NCBI RefSeq assembly: GCF_000741715.1
Contig: NZ_JGZN01000008.1
Span: 124,001-188,000, forward strand
Reading direction: 5' to 3'
Origin: Bifidobacterium saguini DSM 23967
GTDB taxonomy: Bacteria; Actinomycetota; Actinomycetes; Actinomycetales; Bifidobacteriaceae
DNA: 64,000 bases
In this document: piece after piece, positions 12,831 to 22,706 of the stretch
Layout: each line of letters begins with the position of its first letter
Numbering within the stretch: the first letter of the stretch is position 1
Translations under genes and position numbers: made by a program
The notes under the pieces: model-generated
The model's input: only the letters and a program-made list of their open reading frames with translations
Databases searched by the model: none
What the model was told of the DNA's origin: nothing

Positions 12831-13919
12831 TCATACCGCAATAGGAGCGGTGGAACGACGCACCACCACATCAGTAGGCATGATGACATCGCGGATGTCA
12901 TTCAAACCAGCATCGGCGGAAGCGGCCCCCAAACGTTCGTATGGCACACGAACCGTGGTCAATGGCACGATCAAATCACCAGCAAGAGGCATGTCATCAA
13001 ATCCGGCCACCGAAACCTGATCAGGAACGGATACACCGGCAGACATCAATGCCTTGATGGCATCCAGCGCCGCCATATCAGTGGCACCGACGACGGCAGT
13101 GAATGGCACCCCTGTGCGATAGCGATCAGTGATCTGCGCCATATTCGCGCCGCCATCGCGCACGTATGGAAGATCCTGTGACGTGTCATGACGAATACCG
13201 GCCTCGGTGAGAGCCGCAAGGAATCCCCGGTAGCGTTCGTTGAACACTTCGGACTCCGGGCGAATCCCCACATACAAAATGTCACGATGCCCCAGGGAAA
13301 TAAGGTATCGGGTGAGCTCATGCATGCCCCGCTCGCCCGCATAATAGACCACGCTGATGCGCGGATCCAGCCCCATACGCGGACGGCCAAGCGCCACGAG
13401 AGAGGTTCCCACTTCCTGGAACTGATTCACGTATGTGTTCAGTTCAGCATCCTTAATGGATCCCGGATCATCGTCAGCCGTGATGATGGCCACACGCGGA
13501 CGCTGACCCAGCAAATCAGTAAGCACCACTTTGGCATCAACGCGGGAACCCGTATACGCGCCACCAGTCACAATGACGCGGAATGACATCTTCCTTCGCA
13601 CGGACTCCTCAGCCAAAGCCCCCGCCATGGCATTGTATGTACCACCCGACAAGGCACGCATCACCAAAGTGATGGAATTCGGCGGAGTGGTCAACGCACG
13701 GGCGTGCGCATTCGGAACATATCCCAATGCCTTCACTGCTTGCTCCACTTTGGTGCGCGTGGCATCAGAGACACGGGCATTGCCGCGCATCACACGAGAT
13801 ACGGTAGCCACGGAAACCCCTGCTGCCGCAGCGATATCCCTGATATTGGCGTTGCCGGTTTTTGCTGGTCCCTTGGATGTTTTTACAGCAGCATCCGTTA
13901 TTCCAGTCATGTCATTCAC
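12831..13919 (-). CDS. LacI family transcriptional regulator
   Basis: 362 residues. After a 23-residue basic leader comes the LacI helix-turn-helix NIRDIAAAAGVSVATVSRVMRGNARVS, then the hinge (KALGYVPNAHARAL) and a periplasmic-binding-protein-like sensor domain with the late motif VSVAGFDDMPLAGDLIVPLTTVRVPYERLG. The GTG start at 13919 shares four bases (GTGA) with the permease stop, so the regulator is translated as the last gene of the sugar-transport operon; an ATG at 13910 is the alternative. It probably senses the sugar imported by, or released within, this locus. Confidence 0.93.
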   Translation of the reverse strand: MNDMTGITDAAVKTSKGPAKTGNANIRDIAAAAGVSVATVSRVMRGNARVSDATRTKVEQAVKALGYVPNAHARALTTPPNSITLVMRALSGGTYNAMAGALAEESVRRKMSFRVIVTGGAYTGSRVDAKVVLTDLLGQRPRVAIITADDDPGSIKDAELNTYVNQFQEVGTSLVALGRPRMGLDPRISVVYYAGERGMHELTRYLISLGHRDILYVGIRPESEVFNERYRGFLAALTEAGIRHDTSQDLPYVRDGGANMAQITDRYRTGVPFTAVVGATDMAALDAIKALMSAGVSVPDQVSVAGFDDMPLAGDLIVPLTTVRVPYERLGAASADAGLNDIRDVIMPTDVVVRRSTAPIAV

Positions 13920-14812
13920 CCCTTCACTGCACCAAGCGCCACACCGGAACGCCAGAATCGTTGCATCAGAATCATCACTACCGCCAACGGAATGATGGAG
14001 ACTATCGAGCCTGCAAGCGCGATGGTGGTCGGATCGAACACCGAGGATTGCTTGGTTTGCATAAAGCTATACAAGCCAAGTGCCAGCGTCCACTTATCCG
14101 AACCACGTAACATGGTGATCGGCAGATAGAAGTTATTCCATTGCAATACGAACGTCAGAATAAAGATGGTAGCGGCCGGCGTAGAAAGCATCGGTACCAC
14201 AATCTGACCGAAAATGCGCAGCTCCCCTGCGCCATCCACACGAGCCGCCTCCAAAAGCTCATCCGGTACGGTGCCGTCAATGTATTCCTTGGCGAGATAC
14301 ACATCGAACGCATTGACGAATGAGGGAATCAGCACCGACCATACAGTGTTGGTCAGGTGCAGGCCGGCGAATAGCAGGTACAACGGCAAAGTCAGCAATG
14401 CCGTAGGCACCAGGAAGGATGCCATGACGAGCGCCATTTCAATCTTCTTACCGGGAAAATCAAACTTGCTTAATGAGTATCCGGCCGCGATGGAGATGAC
14501 TGTGCAGACGATGGCGCCAACGCCCGCGTAGAGAATGGAGTTCAGCATCCAGCGGAAGAAAATGCCGTCCTCATACGTGAACAGCTGCTGGAAATTCTCT
14601 ACGATGTGGTTTTCGGAGCCGAACCACAGGCCGCTGGTGTTATACAGTTCGACACGGCTTTTGGTCACGGAAACTACCAGCCACCAGAGCGGCGCAATGG
14701 AATAGAACGTGAGCAGCACAAGGCCGATCAGGACACCCGGGCGACTCCACTTGGATTGGCGGGAACGAGCAGCCGCACCATACCGAGGCTTCATGAATTG
14801 CTTGGCCATCAC
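13916..14812 (-). CDS. Sugar ABC transporter permease (MalG-like)
   Basis: 298 residues with about six membrane spans and the conserved cytoplasmic EAA loop (DELLEAARVDGAGELRIFGQIVVPML, near 195), which docks the ATPase. The binding-protein-dependent transport fold and a hydrophobic start after a short basic tail fit the CUT1 MalG type. It overlaps the upstream permease by four bases and the downstream lacI by four. No ATPase gene is present in the cluster. In bifidobacteria a shared MsmK-type ATPase elsewhere commonly energises such systems, so that is the expected partner (inference). Confidence 0.94.
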   Translation of the reverse strand: MMAKQFMKPRYGAAARSRQSKWSRPGVLIGLVLLTFYSIAPLWWLVVSVTKSRVELYNTSGLWFGSENHIVENFQQLFTYEDGIFFRWMLNSILYAGVGAIVCTVISIAAGYSLSKFDFPGKKIEMALVMASFLVPTALLTLPLYLLFAGLHLTNTVWSVLIPSFVNAFDVYLAKEYIDGTVPDELLEAARVDGAGELRIFGQIVVPMLSTPAATIFILTFVLQWNNFYLPITMLRGSDKWTLALGLYSFMQTKQSSVFDPTTIALAGSIVSIIPLAVVMILMQRFWRSGVALGAVKG

Positions 14813-15777
14813 TTCCCCTTCCTATTGGTCACACCGTAGACGACTGCGGAAATGGCCGCGATCACCAACGCCAATACCACCGAAAGTGCTGCAGCGTAGT
14901 TGTAGTCGCCTCCTGCGGAGAACGTGTAGTTGTAAATCGTCATGATCGGCGTGAAATTCGCGGTCACGGTCTGCGGGGAAGCCGAACGGAACAGCAACGG
15001 TTGGTCGAATAGCTGCAGCATGCCAATCATCGACAGCAGTCCGGTCAACAATAGCGTGCCCCGAATCATCGGCAGTTTGATGGACCAGGCGATGCGTAGT
15101 TCGCTGGCACCATCGATGCGTGCGCTCTCATACAGTGACGGATCAATGGCTGTGAGCGAACCATACATGATGAGCATGTTGAAACCTATGTTCACCCACA
15201 GCAGGAGGTTTGCCATGGAGACCCAGAGCAACTGCGGACTGAAGAAATCGACGGTGAATCCAAGCAACGCGAAGAAACGCTTCAGTGGGCCAATGTCCGG
15301 CGAATACAGGTATACCCACACCAGCGTGGAGACAATGGTCGGCACCATGTATGGCACCAGCAACAGGAAACGATAGGCTTTCTTAGCCGCTCGCTTAGCC
15401 GCATCCAGCAACAATGCCTCCACTGCTGCGAACGCCATAATCAACGGTGTGGCCACACAGGTGAACAATGCCACGCGTCCCATGCCGTTCCAGAACGCAG
15501 CATCCTGGAAGGCGCGTACATACTGCGTCAAACCGGCGAACCGTGGATGTGGCCCATCAAGACCCAAACTACTGTATTTCAAGACGAACAGGCTTTCCCA
15601 CAGTGCGTAAAGGAACGGAAGAATAAATGAAAACAGGAACAGCGCAAAGAATGGGAGAGAGAACAATGCTCCCTTGAGTCCACGATGGCGATGCCATGCG
15701 GCCACCGGATTCGCAATTTGGCGTTCCTGAGTTTTCGCATCCGAAGCAATCGAATTATCGATAGTATTCGTCATCAT
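14809..15777 (-). CDS. Sugar ABC transporter permease (MalF-like)
   Basis: About 322 residues with six predicted spans and the EAA loop DPSLYESARIDGASELRIAWSIKLPMI. It is the partner of the MalG-like permease, which it overlaps by four bases. The frame extends upstream to a TTG at 15786, but GGAGGG lies immediately before two consecutive ATGs at 15777 and 15774; the latter has the better spacing. The first of these is used here, with a one-codon uncertainty. The gene follows the binding lipoprotein by about 45 bases in a single operon. Confidence 0.93.
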   Translation of the reverse strand: MMTNTIDNSIASDAKTQERQIANPVAAWHRHRGLKGALFSLPFFALFLFSFILPFLYALWESLFVLKYSSLGLDGPHPRFAGLTQYVRAFQDAAFWNGMGRVALFTCVATPLIMAFAAVEALLLDAAKRAAKKAYRFLLLVPYMVPTIVSTLVWVYLYSPDIGPLKRFFALLGFTVDFFSPQLLWVSMANLLLWVNIGFNMLIMYGSLTAIDPSLYESARIDGASELRIAWSIKLPMIRGTLLLTGLLSMIGMLQLFDQPLLFRSASPQTVTANFTPIMTIYNYTFSAGGDYNYAAALSVVLALVIAAISAVVYGVTNRKGK

Positions 15778-15822
15778 GCCCTCCAACGCTGGCGCATATG
15801 AGTGTTGAGAATAATCAACGTG

Positions 15823-17136
15823 TTAAGCCTCTCGCACATTGATGCCCTTGTTCTTCAAATCCGCGACAGTCCATCGTTGCAGATAGTCGAGCATCTGATC
15901 TCCGGTGACTTGCTTGTTGATGAATTTCGCCCACTGGTCCTGCAGTTGCTTGTACATGCTGGACCAATTGATGCCGGTCGAGTATGGGGTTGCGGAATCG
16001 ATGGAATCCTTGACCACCTGCTCGGCACCGGTCTTATCTTTGAGCAGCTTGTCAGGCAGCGAATCGGCGATATACGGCGTGGCATCCTTCATGGCCGGGA
16101 AGGTGCCGTTGCCGGTTGTCGGGCTTGCCGCGATATGCGCGGCCTTGCTATTAGTGGCGAGCCACAGCGCAAATTCCAAAGCCTCCTGCGGATGTTTCGC
16201 CCCTTTCGGGAGTGCATAACCTTGCACATTGAGCGGCGAGACCAACGGCGAATCGGCGGATTCCTTAGGCCAGTCGTAAGCCTTCCAATCCCCCAACGAT
16301 TTCTGGAAGTTGGACTGGTAGGCGGAAAGCTGCCATGTGGAGGTGGGAATCGTGGCGAGATTCCCAGATTGGAAGAATTGCATCAGCGCATCCCATTCGA
16401 TGAAGGTCTTTTGACTGAACAGCCCTTCATCCACGATGCGTTGTAGGTAACCGACGGCTTTTCTGGTAGGTGCACCATTGATATCGATGACCCAGCTATC
16501 GCCTTTGACCGAATACCATTGTGCTCCGAACTGCTGGGCAAGCACCACCAACGTAGTGGGGTCCTCGCCGGCCAGGTTGATGATTTTGATCTTCGGATTG
16601 GCGGCTTTCAGCTGCTCACCGGCCTGAATGTACTCATCCCAATTTGTGGGGACGGCAACACCGTACTCGTCGAATGTGCGCTGGTTCGCAATGATGAATT
16701 GCGGGCTGAACTTGAACGGTATGGCGGCGAGACGATTTGCCACGGTGAATGACTCAACCGCGTTCGGATTGATGTTGGAAAGATCCGGGTGATACGGGGC
16801 AATGTTCTGGATCGTACCAGCCGCAAGCAGTGAAATGGTGGAGTCCATATCCGCTTCGAACAGGTCAGGCACATCCTGACCGGCTTTGACGGCATTGACC
16901 AGCGATTCCTCAGCCTTGGTGTTGGTGGCTTGCCGATGGTAGACCACCCGAATCTTATCCTGTGATTGATTGAAGGCGTCGGCCTGCTCCTGCTGGCCTT
17001 GCTCATAGCCCCACCATTCAATGGTTACGCGGCCATCATGAGCGGTGCTGGAACCACAGGCGGCTAACGGCATAATCAATGCCGATGCCGCCGTAAGGGC
17101 TGACGCAATACGGCCCCAACGATGCAAACCTTTCAT
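15823..17136 (-). CDS. Sugar ABC transporter substrate-binding lipoprotein
   Basis: 437 residues from ATG 17136. A twin-basic, hydrophobic signal ends in PLAAC (Cys27), and the mature protein begins RVTIEWWGYEQGQQEQADAFN, the usual opening of CUT1 extracellular solute-binding proteins (SBP_bac_1). A longer open frame to 17451 is not credible: its first 105 residues are low-complexity Ser/Thr and it would bury the signal peptide. The protein binds an oligosaccharide, probably a plant-cell-wall fragment given the GH43, GH36 and GH28-like genes upstream. The ligand is not deducible. Confidence 0.93.
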   Translation of the reverse strand: MKGLHRWGRIASALTAASALIMPLAACGSSTAHDGRVTIEWWGYEQGQQEQADAFNQSQDKIRVVYHRQATNTKAEESLVNAVKAGQDVPDLFEADMDSTISLLAAGTIQNIAPYHPDLSNINPNAVESFTVANRLAAIPFKFSPQFIIANQRTFDEYGVAVPTNWDEYIQAGEQLKAANPKIKIINLAGEDPTTLVVLAQQFGAQWYSVKGDSWVIDINGAPTRKAVGYLQRIVDEGLFSQKTFIEWDALMQFFQSGNLATIPTSTWQLSAYQSNFQKSLGDWKAYDWPKESADSPLVSPLNVQGYALPKGAKHPQEALEFALWLATNSKAAHIAASPTTGNGTFPAMKDATPYIADSLPDKLLKDKTGAEQVVKDSIDSATPYSTGINWSSMYKQLQDQWAKFINKQVTGDQMLDYLQRWTVADLKNKGINVREA

Positions 17137-17188
17137 AACCTTCAATCCTAATTCCTCGTTTTGCGTTATGAGTTTCGATGGATATCTG

Positions 17189-17219
17189 TTTGGCTCCTCT
17201 CTCAGAGAGGGGAGCCAAA
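17189..17219. repeat. Long hairpin between GH43 and binding-protein genes
   Basis: Arms of about 15 bases (TTTGGCTCC.../...GGAGCCAAA) pair with one G-T type mismatch and almost no loop. No T-tract follows on the minus strand, so it looks like a transcript-stabilising or attenuating hairpin. It is related to the GGCTCCCC/GGGGAGCC stem of the 47-bp repeats. Confidence 0.7.
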
Positions 17220-17236
17220 GAGAAGCAAACGTCAGC

Positions 17237-18910
17237 TTACTTCTCGCGCTTCTCCTCGTAGTCGAAGTACTGGAAGTCAGCATATGACTTGTGTGCATCG
17301 GTGTCCTGGGCGCAGATACCGACCATGCCACCGGTGAATGCGCAGCGGAAGGGGTTGCTGTGCTTTTCGAGGTAGTCGTCACTGATGTGGTCGGCCGGCT
17401 GATCGCCGCCGACGGCCTTCCACTCAGGGTTGTCACCATACATGTTCTCACCTTGGGCGAAGAGGAAGTTGGCCTTGTCGTGACGCACTTCGACCTTCAG
17501 ACGCACCGGGCCGTCCTCAAGTGGCACCAGTTCGGAGCCCTGGGTAAGGTTGCCGTGATCGTTCTGCAGCACCTGAACGACGCGACGATCGGTGCCTTCA
17601 GTATCGAAGGACACGTAGGCGTAGATCCAGTTGTCGGTGTCGTAGAACAGCACTAGTCCGGCCTGCTGCTGGTAGTTCTTCGGGTCGAAGTCGAGCACGG
17701 TCTCCGCGTCAAAGTCATAGGACTGCCAACGGCGAGCGAACAGGGACTGCTTGAACAGGGAGCACAACGTCTGACCGCCCTTCAAACGTAGCCAGCCCGG
17801 ACGTGCGGTGAGCGAATAGTCCTCTTCAGCCACGAGTGCGGTACGCAGCGTCTTGAAACTCGAAGGAATGGACGGGTCAGTCACCGAGGTGAGCGGCGCG
17901 TTCTTCTGCACATCCCAGTTGGCTTCGAACTCAACGCGCTCGGAATGGTCTGTTTTCTGCACCACACCCTGAGAGCCCTTCGGTGCCGGCACTTCGAGCA
18001 TCGGGCTGATGGAGTCGTTGATCATGCGCGGCCAACCATCTTCGGTCCAGTAGATCTTCTGGATGCCGGTTTCACGGCCAAGCGTGCAGTTGCCACGTTC
18101 GGTGAGCGGGCGTGCGCAGATCTGGGTAATGTACCATTCGTCACCGATTTGCAGGAAGCAGCAGTGGCCGGACTTCTGCAGCGGGTTGGTCGGCTCGTCG
18201 CGAGTGGTCATGATCGGCGTGTATGGCGAATCCTCGAACGGACCTTCGAGGCTGCGGGCACGAGCCACGGTGGCGGCGTGCATGTAGCCGGTGCCGCCGG
18301 CGGCGCACAGCAGGTAGTACCAACCATTCTTCTTCAGAATCTGTGGCGCCTCGCACACACCGAGCTTGGTGCCCTTGTAGAAGTGCTTGCGTTCGCCGAT
18401 GAGTTCCATGGTGTTCGGGTCGAACTCCTGAATCACGGTGCCGGAGAAGAGTTCATGGCCCGGGCGCGGATCGTAGAGCATGTTGAGGAACCACTTGCGG
18501 CCGTCGTCATCGTGGTAGATGGACGGGTCGAAGCCGGATGCGGTCAGGAAGTGCGGTTCGCTCCACGGGCCGGTGATGGTCGGCGCGGTAATCACATAGT
18601 TGAGCGTATTCATGATCGGCGCGAAGGTCTTTACATCCGTGTAGACGAGCCAGAACTTGCCGTCCGAGTAGCTCAGGTGAGGAGCCCACAAGGAACCGGA
18701 GTTGTAGTTGCCCAGCAGGTTGACCTGGGACTCACGGTTGACCGGAGCGGCGACCCACTCCCAGTTCACCAGATCCTTGGAATGGTAGATGTCGATGCCC
18801 GGCCACCATTCGAAGGTGGAGGTGGCGATGTAGTAGTCGTCTCCGACGCGTAGGGCGCTGGAGTCCGGGTGGAAGCCCCTGAGGATTGGGTTGGTGATCA
18901 TCGTGGTCAT
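17237..18910 (-). CDS. Glycoside hydrolase family 43 (beta-xylosidase/alpha-arabinofuranosidase type)
   Basis: 557 residues, without a signal peptide, so intracellular. The five-bladed propeller starts with ILRGFHPDSSALRVGDDYYIATSTFEWWPGI, where Asp16 is the expected catalytic base. DPSIYHDDDGRKWFLN and CEAPQILKKNGWYYLLCAAGGTGYMHA carry the expected modulator Asp and acid Glu. The C-terminal 200 residues form the beta-sandwich seen in GH43 subfamily 11-like beta-xylosidases. The ATG at 18910 has GGAAAGGA at good spacing; a TTG six codons earlier is part of that ribosome site. It sits 36 bases after the GH36 gene in the same orientation. Xylosidase versus arabinosidase activity cannot be decided. 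Confidence 0.9.
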   Translation of the reverse strand: MTTMITNPILRGFHPDSSALRVGDDYYIATSTFEWWPGIDIYHSKDLVNWEWVAAPVNRESQVNLLGNYNSGSLWAPHLSYSDGKFWLVYTDVKTFAPIMNTLNYVITAPTITGPWSEPHFLTASGFDPSIYHDDDGRKWFLNMLYDPRPGHELFSGTVIQEFDPNTMELIGERKHFYKGTKLGVCEAPQILKKNGWYYLLCAAGGTGYMHAATVARARSLEGPFEDSPYTPIMTTRDEPTNPLQKSGHCCFLQIGDEWYITQICARPLTERGNCTLGRETGIQKIYWTEDGWPRMINDSISPMLEVPAPKGSQGVVQKTDHSERVEFEANWDVQKNAPLTSVTDPSIPSSFKTLRTALVAEEDYSLTARPGWLRLKGGQTLCSLFKQSLFARRWQSYDFDAETVLDFDPKNYQQQAGLVLFYDTDNWIYAYVSFDTEGTDRRVVQVLQNDHGNLTQGSELVPLEDGPVRLKVEVRHDKANFLFAQGENMYGDNPEWKAVGGDQPADHISDDYLEKHSNPFRCAFTGGMVGICAQDTDAHKSYADFQYFDYEEKREK

Positions 18911-18946
18911 GTTGGTGTTCCTTTCCAAAAATATACAGTATTGTGC

Positions 18947-21175
18947 TCAAGCTTTGACTGCGGCGAAGAGGGCTGCCTGCGCAGGATTGAGCTCCGGCGG
19001 CCGGATGCCGTAGGTGGTCAAAGCCCGGCCAGGTAGTACGATGCCGTCCTCGTTCCACCAGCCAAGCGGCGAAAAGCCGACATTGGCGCCGGAAGCGTCC
19101 AGATTGAGGTTCACGGCCAACGGGTAAACGCGGTAGTTGGCATCCGGGTCGAGTCCGGGCAGATGCACGGGTGCGTTCGGATAGGTGCTGGATGTGGTGA
19201 GCATCGTGTACCGATAGATGGCTGCGGACTTGTCAGGCTTGACCATGCCGTCCACACGTACTGCGGGATCGCATTGGTCGGCGTGCACGCAAATATCCTT
19301 GGCGAACCATTCGCGATGCTTCTTGTATTCCGTGACCCACTCCCCCAACTTGGCCAATGCCTCATCAGGCTCCTTGAGCAGGTTCCATTCGATGCCCATG
19401 TGACCGAAGAAGGCCATGGTCATGCGCATCTCCTGGCTGGTGGCACGATGGGTGGCGTATGCCGGGCTGTGGCCGATATGCTCGCCCATCATGCACGGCG
19501 GCACAACCAGCGACGTGTAACGCTGAGTATCCTCACGCTCCACCGGATCCACGCAATCGGAAGTCCAGACTCGGCTGGCATACCGCAGAATACCGAGATC
19601 CATGCGGCCGCCGCCGGAAGAGCAGCTTTCCATTTCGAGACCAGGGTGAGCGGCTTTAAGGTCATGCCAGATTCGATAGACGGCAAGTGTTTGGCTGTGC
19701 ACCGCGGGACGACCGGTGTAGGGGGAAACACCCTCGGTGACCTGCTTGTTGTGGTCCCACTTGATGTAGTCGATGCCAAGCTCGTCGACCAGACCGTTGA
19801 TGGAGTTGTAAATGTACTGGTAGGCGTCCGGATTGCTCAGGTCGAGCACCTGCTGATGGCGACCTTCCATCGGCATGCGGTTTTTGGCGGGTTTCAACAC
19901 CCAATCCGGGTGGGCACGATAGGTGTTGGAGTTCGGGTTGATCATTTCCGGCTCGAACCAGAGACCAAATTCCATGCCCTTGGCATGCACGTAATCCGCC
20001 AACGCCTTCAAAGACTTGGGACCGTCGGGCCAGACGTCCTGGGCGATCTGCCAATCACCGAGGCCTGAGGTGTCGTCGCGACGGGAACCGAACCAGCCGT
20101 CATCCACCACGTAGCGTTCCACACCCGAGGCGGCGGCCTTGTCGGCCAGCGCCTTCAACGTATCGAAGTTGTGGTCGAAGAACACGGCCTCCCAGGTGTT
20201 GAGCATCACCGGGCGTGGCTTGGCAGTAAGTTCCGGATGCAGGGAGCGCACATAGGAATGGAATCGTATGCCGATTTCGTTCAATCCATCGCCATATGCG
20301 CCGAACACCGAAGGAGTCGCATATTCGTCGCCCTTGGCCAGAGCGATTTCACCGGACAACAGTACCTCGCCGCCGCCAATCAACGTCTGCGTATACGGGG
20401 TCCGTTCCGCAGTCAACGTGGAGTTGCCGCTCCACGCCACATGTACGGCGTACACATCACCATGCTCGAATCCGAATCCCGGCTCACCAGCTGCGAGCAG
20501 CAGCGAGGCGTCGAAGTCAGGACGACCAACCACGGAATTCTTTTCGATACGTTCCACGCCAAGCAGATGACGCTGCGGCTGACGCTCGCGCAGGTGATGA
20601 CCGGTGGTGGTGAGCACTTCGTTGGCATTTGCCGGAAGCGCGAAGCCAAGTTCCACCTTGTTCACTTCCAACTCGCCATCAGCAAGGTTACGCACGGTGG
20701 CATGCTGGCGGATGAGTCCACCCGGCAGCAGCTCGGCGGTCCAGACAAGGCCGACACCTTGCTCATTATCCACCGCGTTCACGGTCACGGTCGGCACATC
20801 AGCACCAGCGATACCGTTATTGTCGTGTTTGCCTATGGTGACATTGTTGACCACGAACTTGCAGAACAGCTCTACACCGTCACGGGCAACATTGAAACGT
20901 GATGTGCCCATCCAGCCTTCGGCTTGGGTTGGCAGCACCGATGGCCATGGTGTGTAGTCAAGCACACCGGAGACGCGCTGCGGGCGGGTTGCATCGTACA
21001 GCGCAAGAGCCGCTTTCGGATCAGCAAGAGGCCGCCCCCAATGCACTAACCTCGGCAATTGGTCCCCGGTGAAAGCCAATGCGAATGCGATGTTTGCGCT
21101 CGGCTGCTCGGCGTACACCACACTGATGGATTCGCCATCCGAACCGGTTCCTTTGAACTGATTGATGCAGGACAT
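18947..21175 (-). CDS. Alpha-galactosidase, glycoside hydrolase family 36
   Basis: 742 residues, cytoplasmic. The N-terminal beta-supersandwich is followed by a TIM barrel with YIKWDHNKQ, whose Asp474 is the nucleophile, and SCSSGGGRMDLG, whose Asp526 is the acid/base. EAVFFDHNFDTLKALADKAAASGVERYVVDDGWFGSR is the usual barrel start, and a short C-terminal beta domain closes the protein. It removes terminal alpha-galactose from raffinose-type or plant-wall oligosaccharides. ATG 21175 is chosen because AAAGGAG lies eight bases upstream; ATG 21196 lies before that site. A GATCGTT-containing inverted repeat (AACGATCGTT, about 21198-21207) just upstream could be a regulator site. Confidence 0.95.
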   Translation of the reverse strand: MSCINQFKGTGSDGESISVVYAEQPSANIAFALAFTGDQLPRLVHWGRPLADPKAALALYDATRPQRVSGVLDYTPWPSVLPTQAEGWMGTSRFNVARDGVELFCKFVVNNVTIGKHDNNGIAGADVPTVTVNAVDNEQGVGLVWTAELLPGGLIRQHATVRNLADGELEVNKVELGFALPANANEVLTTTGHHLRERQPQRHLLGVERIEKNSVVGRPDFDASLLLAAGEPGFGFEHGDVYAVHVAWSGNSTLTAERTPYTQTLIGGGEVLLSGEIALAKGDEYATPSVFGAYGDGLNEIGIRFHSYVRSLHPELTAKPRPVMLNTWEAVFFDHNFDTLKALADKAAASGVERYVVDDGWFGSRRDDTSGLGDWQIAQDVWPDGPKSLKALADYVHAKGMEFGLWFEPEMINPNSNTYRAHPDWVLKPAKNRMPMEGRHQQVLDLSNPDAYQYIYNSINGLVDELGIDYIKWDHNKQVTEGVSPYTGRPAVHSQTLAVYRIWHDLKAAHPGLEMESCSSGGGRMDLGILRYASRVWTSDCVDPVEREDTQRYTSLVVPPCMMGEHIGHSPAYATHRATSQEMRMTMAFFGHMGIEWNLLKEPDEALAKLGEWVTEYKKHREWFAKDICVHADQCDPAVRVDGMVKPDKSAAIYRYTMLTTSSTYPNAPVHLPGLDPDANYRVYPLAVNLNLDASGANVGFSPLGWWNEDGIVLPGRALTTYGIRPPELNPAQAALFAAVKA

Positions 21176-21223
21176 ATGCCATTCTCCTTTGAACATTAAC
21201 GATCGTTTCCGTTAACTCATCAC

Positions 21224-22597
21224 TTACGCGACAACGATGTCCGGCTCGGTAACGAATCGCGTGCCGTCGAAGAGCGTTGCGGGGCGCCCATCGGTGTGAA
21301 GAGCATGCAGACGAACACCTTGCGCATCCAGACCATCCACATTGCGGATGTCCATGAATGTGGTGCGCGACCAGTCCGGCCAGTAGTTCTCGCTGGACTT
21401 CACATCCGGTTCAACGAGCTTGTCCACAAGACGCGGGTAATCGGACGGGATGTCAGACTTCTTCACACCACCGATGTAGGTGTAACGAATGTCACGCAGC
21501 GTGACATCCTTAATCGGATGGCCTTCCGCGGCATCGAAGCGGAAGCCGGCGAACTTCGGCTGGCCCTGAATGTCGTTGCCGAAGCCGTGATGGATGTTGG
21601 CCATCTCCTCACTGTCGGTGACGGTGATATTGGAGAAGGACAGACGCTCAAGCGTTCCGATCTCAGGCATGTGGTCGAGTTCCACGGAGCTGCCCCAACC
21701 GTCCGGTTCGTAGCGGTTGTTGAGAATCACGAACAGCGGGCGAGTCACGTCGCGCATCGTGCAATTGGAGACGGTGATGTCGGAGATGAAGCCGCCTTCG
21801 GTGCATTCGATTTTAATGCCTTCGCGCCAGATACGGTTGAACGTGCAGTTGGAAATGGCCACGTCGTGAATGTCGCCGATGGACTTCAAGCCGATGCGGA
21901 TACCGCCGCAAATGCTGGACAGCTCACAGTTGGTGATGTGGTAGTCGTGAACCGGGTAGTCCTTGGAGCTGGATTGCAGACAAATGTTGTCGTCGGTGCC
22001 CTGAATACGGCAGTCGGAGATGTAGACATGTGACGTACCGTCGAAGTCGAGGCCATCGCCATTGGGCTTGCCGGAATTGTGGATGTCGATGCCATGGGCC
22101 CAGAAGTACTCACTGTCGAGCAATGCGCAGGTCCAGGATGAGGAATCAACCATCTTGATTCCTTCGAGGCGCACATGGTTGCAGCGCAGCATGCGGAACA
22201 TCATCGGGCGGTAGATGGAGCCTTCGTTCGGGAATGCCTTGTTGTTGCCGTTAATCTCACCGTGGCCGATGATGGCGAAGTCGTGGGCATCCTCGGCATA
22301 AATGAAGCATCGATCCAGATTGGTCTCGTTGCGGTAACGCTGATGATGCACATGTTCGGCCGAATAGTCATTGATGTTCGGGCTGGCAAGCAGCATGGCG
22401 GTGACATCGATGTTGAGCGTAACGTTCGACTTCATCCAAAGCGTGCCAGACATATAGGTGCCACCGGCAAGCGTCACCATGCCGCCGCCGTTCGCAGCAC
22501 AATCGTTGATAGCCGCCTGAATGGCCTTGGCATTATTGGTGATGCCGTCGGCGATAGCACCGTAATCACGGACATCATGTGTAGTCATGATTACCAT
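21224..22597 (-). CDS. GH28-like polygalacturonase-family protein with altered catalytic motif
   Basis: 457 residues, no signal peptide. A right-handed beta-helix of the pectinase fold starts with VRDYGAIADGITNNAKAIQAAINDC, as in GH28 enzymes. Active-site motifs are NGDG (Asp181) and TDD (Asp202-Asp203). The usual GHG is replaced by CGG at 230-232 (SSICGGIRIG), so the conserved His is missing, while REGIKI supplies the Arg/Lys motif. The fold assignment is solid; the activity could be an atypical exo-acting galacturonosidase or a different specificity. It is the first gene of the leftward operon, divergent from the MFS transporter. Confidence 0.82.
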   Translation of the reverse strand: MVIMTTHDVRDYGAIADGITNNAKAIQAAINDCAANGGGMVTLAGGTYMSGTLWMKSNVTLNIDVTAMLLASPNINDYSAEHVHHQRYRNETNLDRCFIYAEDAHDFAIIGHGEINGNNKAFPNEGSIYRPMMFRMLRCNHVRLEGIKMVDSSSWTCALLDSEYFWAHGIDIHNSGKPNGDGLDFDGTSHVYISDCRIQGTDDNICLQSSSKDYPVHDYHITNCELSSICGGIRIGLKSIGDIHDVAISNCTFNRIWREGIKIECTEGGFISDITVSNCTMRDVTRPLFVILNNRYEPDGWGSSVELDHMPEIGTLERLSFSNITVTDSEEMANIHHGFGNDIQGQPKFAGFRFDAAEGHPIKDVTLRDIRYTYIGGVKKSDIPSDYPRLVDKLVEPDVKSSENYWPDWSRTTFMDIRNVDGLDAQGVRLHALHTDGRPATLFDGTRFVTEPDIVVA

Positions 22598-22706
22598 TCC
22601 CGTCCTCTGTATTAAGGGTCTTTACTGTGACCGCTATGTCCCAGCGCGAACTATATGAGTCTCGATGATTCAGATAGTGCGACACTGACTGATTTGCTGG
22701 ACTCAA

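Noticed and set aside
17137..17451. N-terminal extension of the sugar-binding lipoprotein
   Set aside because: It is low-complexity Ser/Thr sequence overlapping the GH43 gene and a hairpin. The signal peptide with lipobox starts at 17136.
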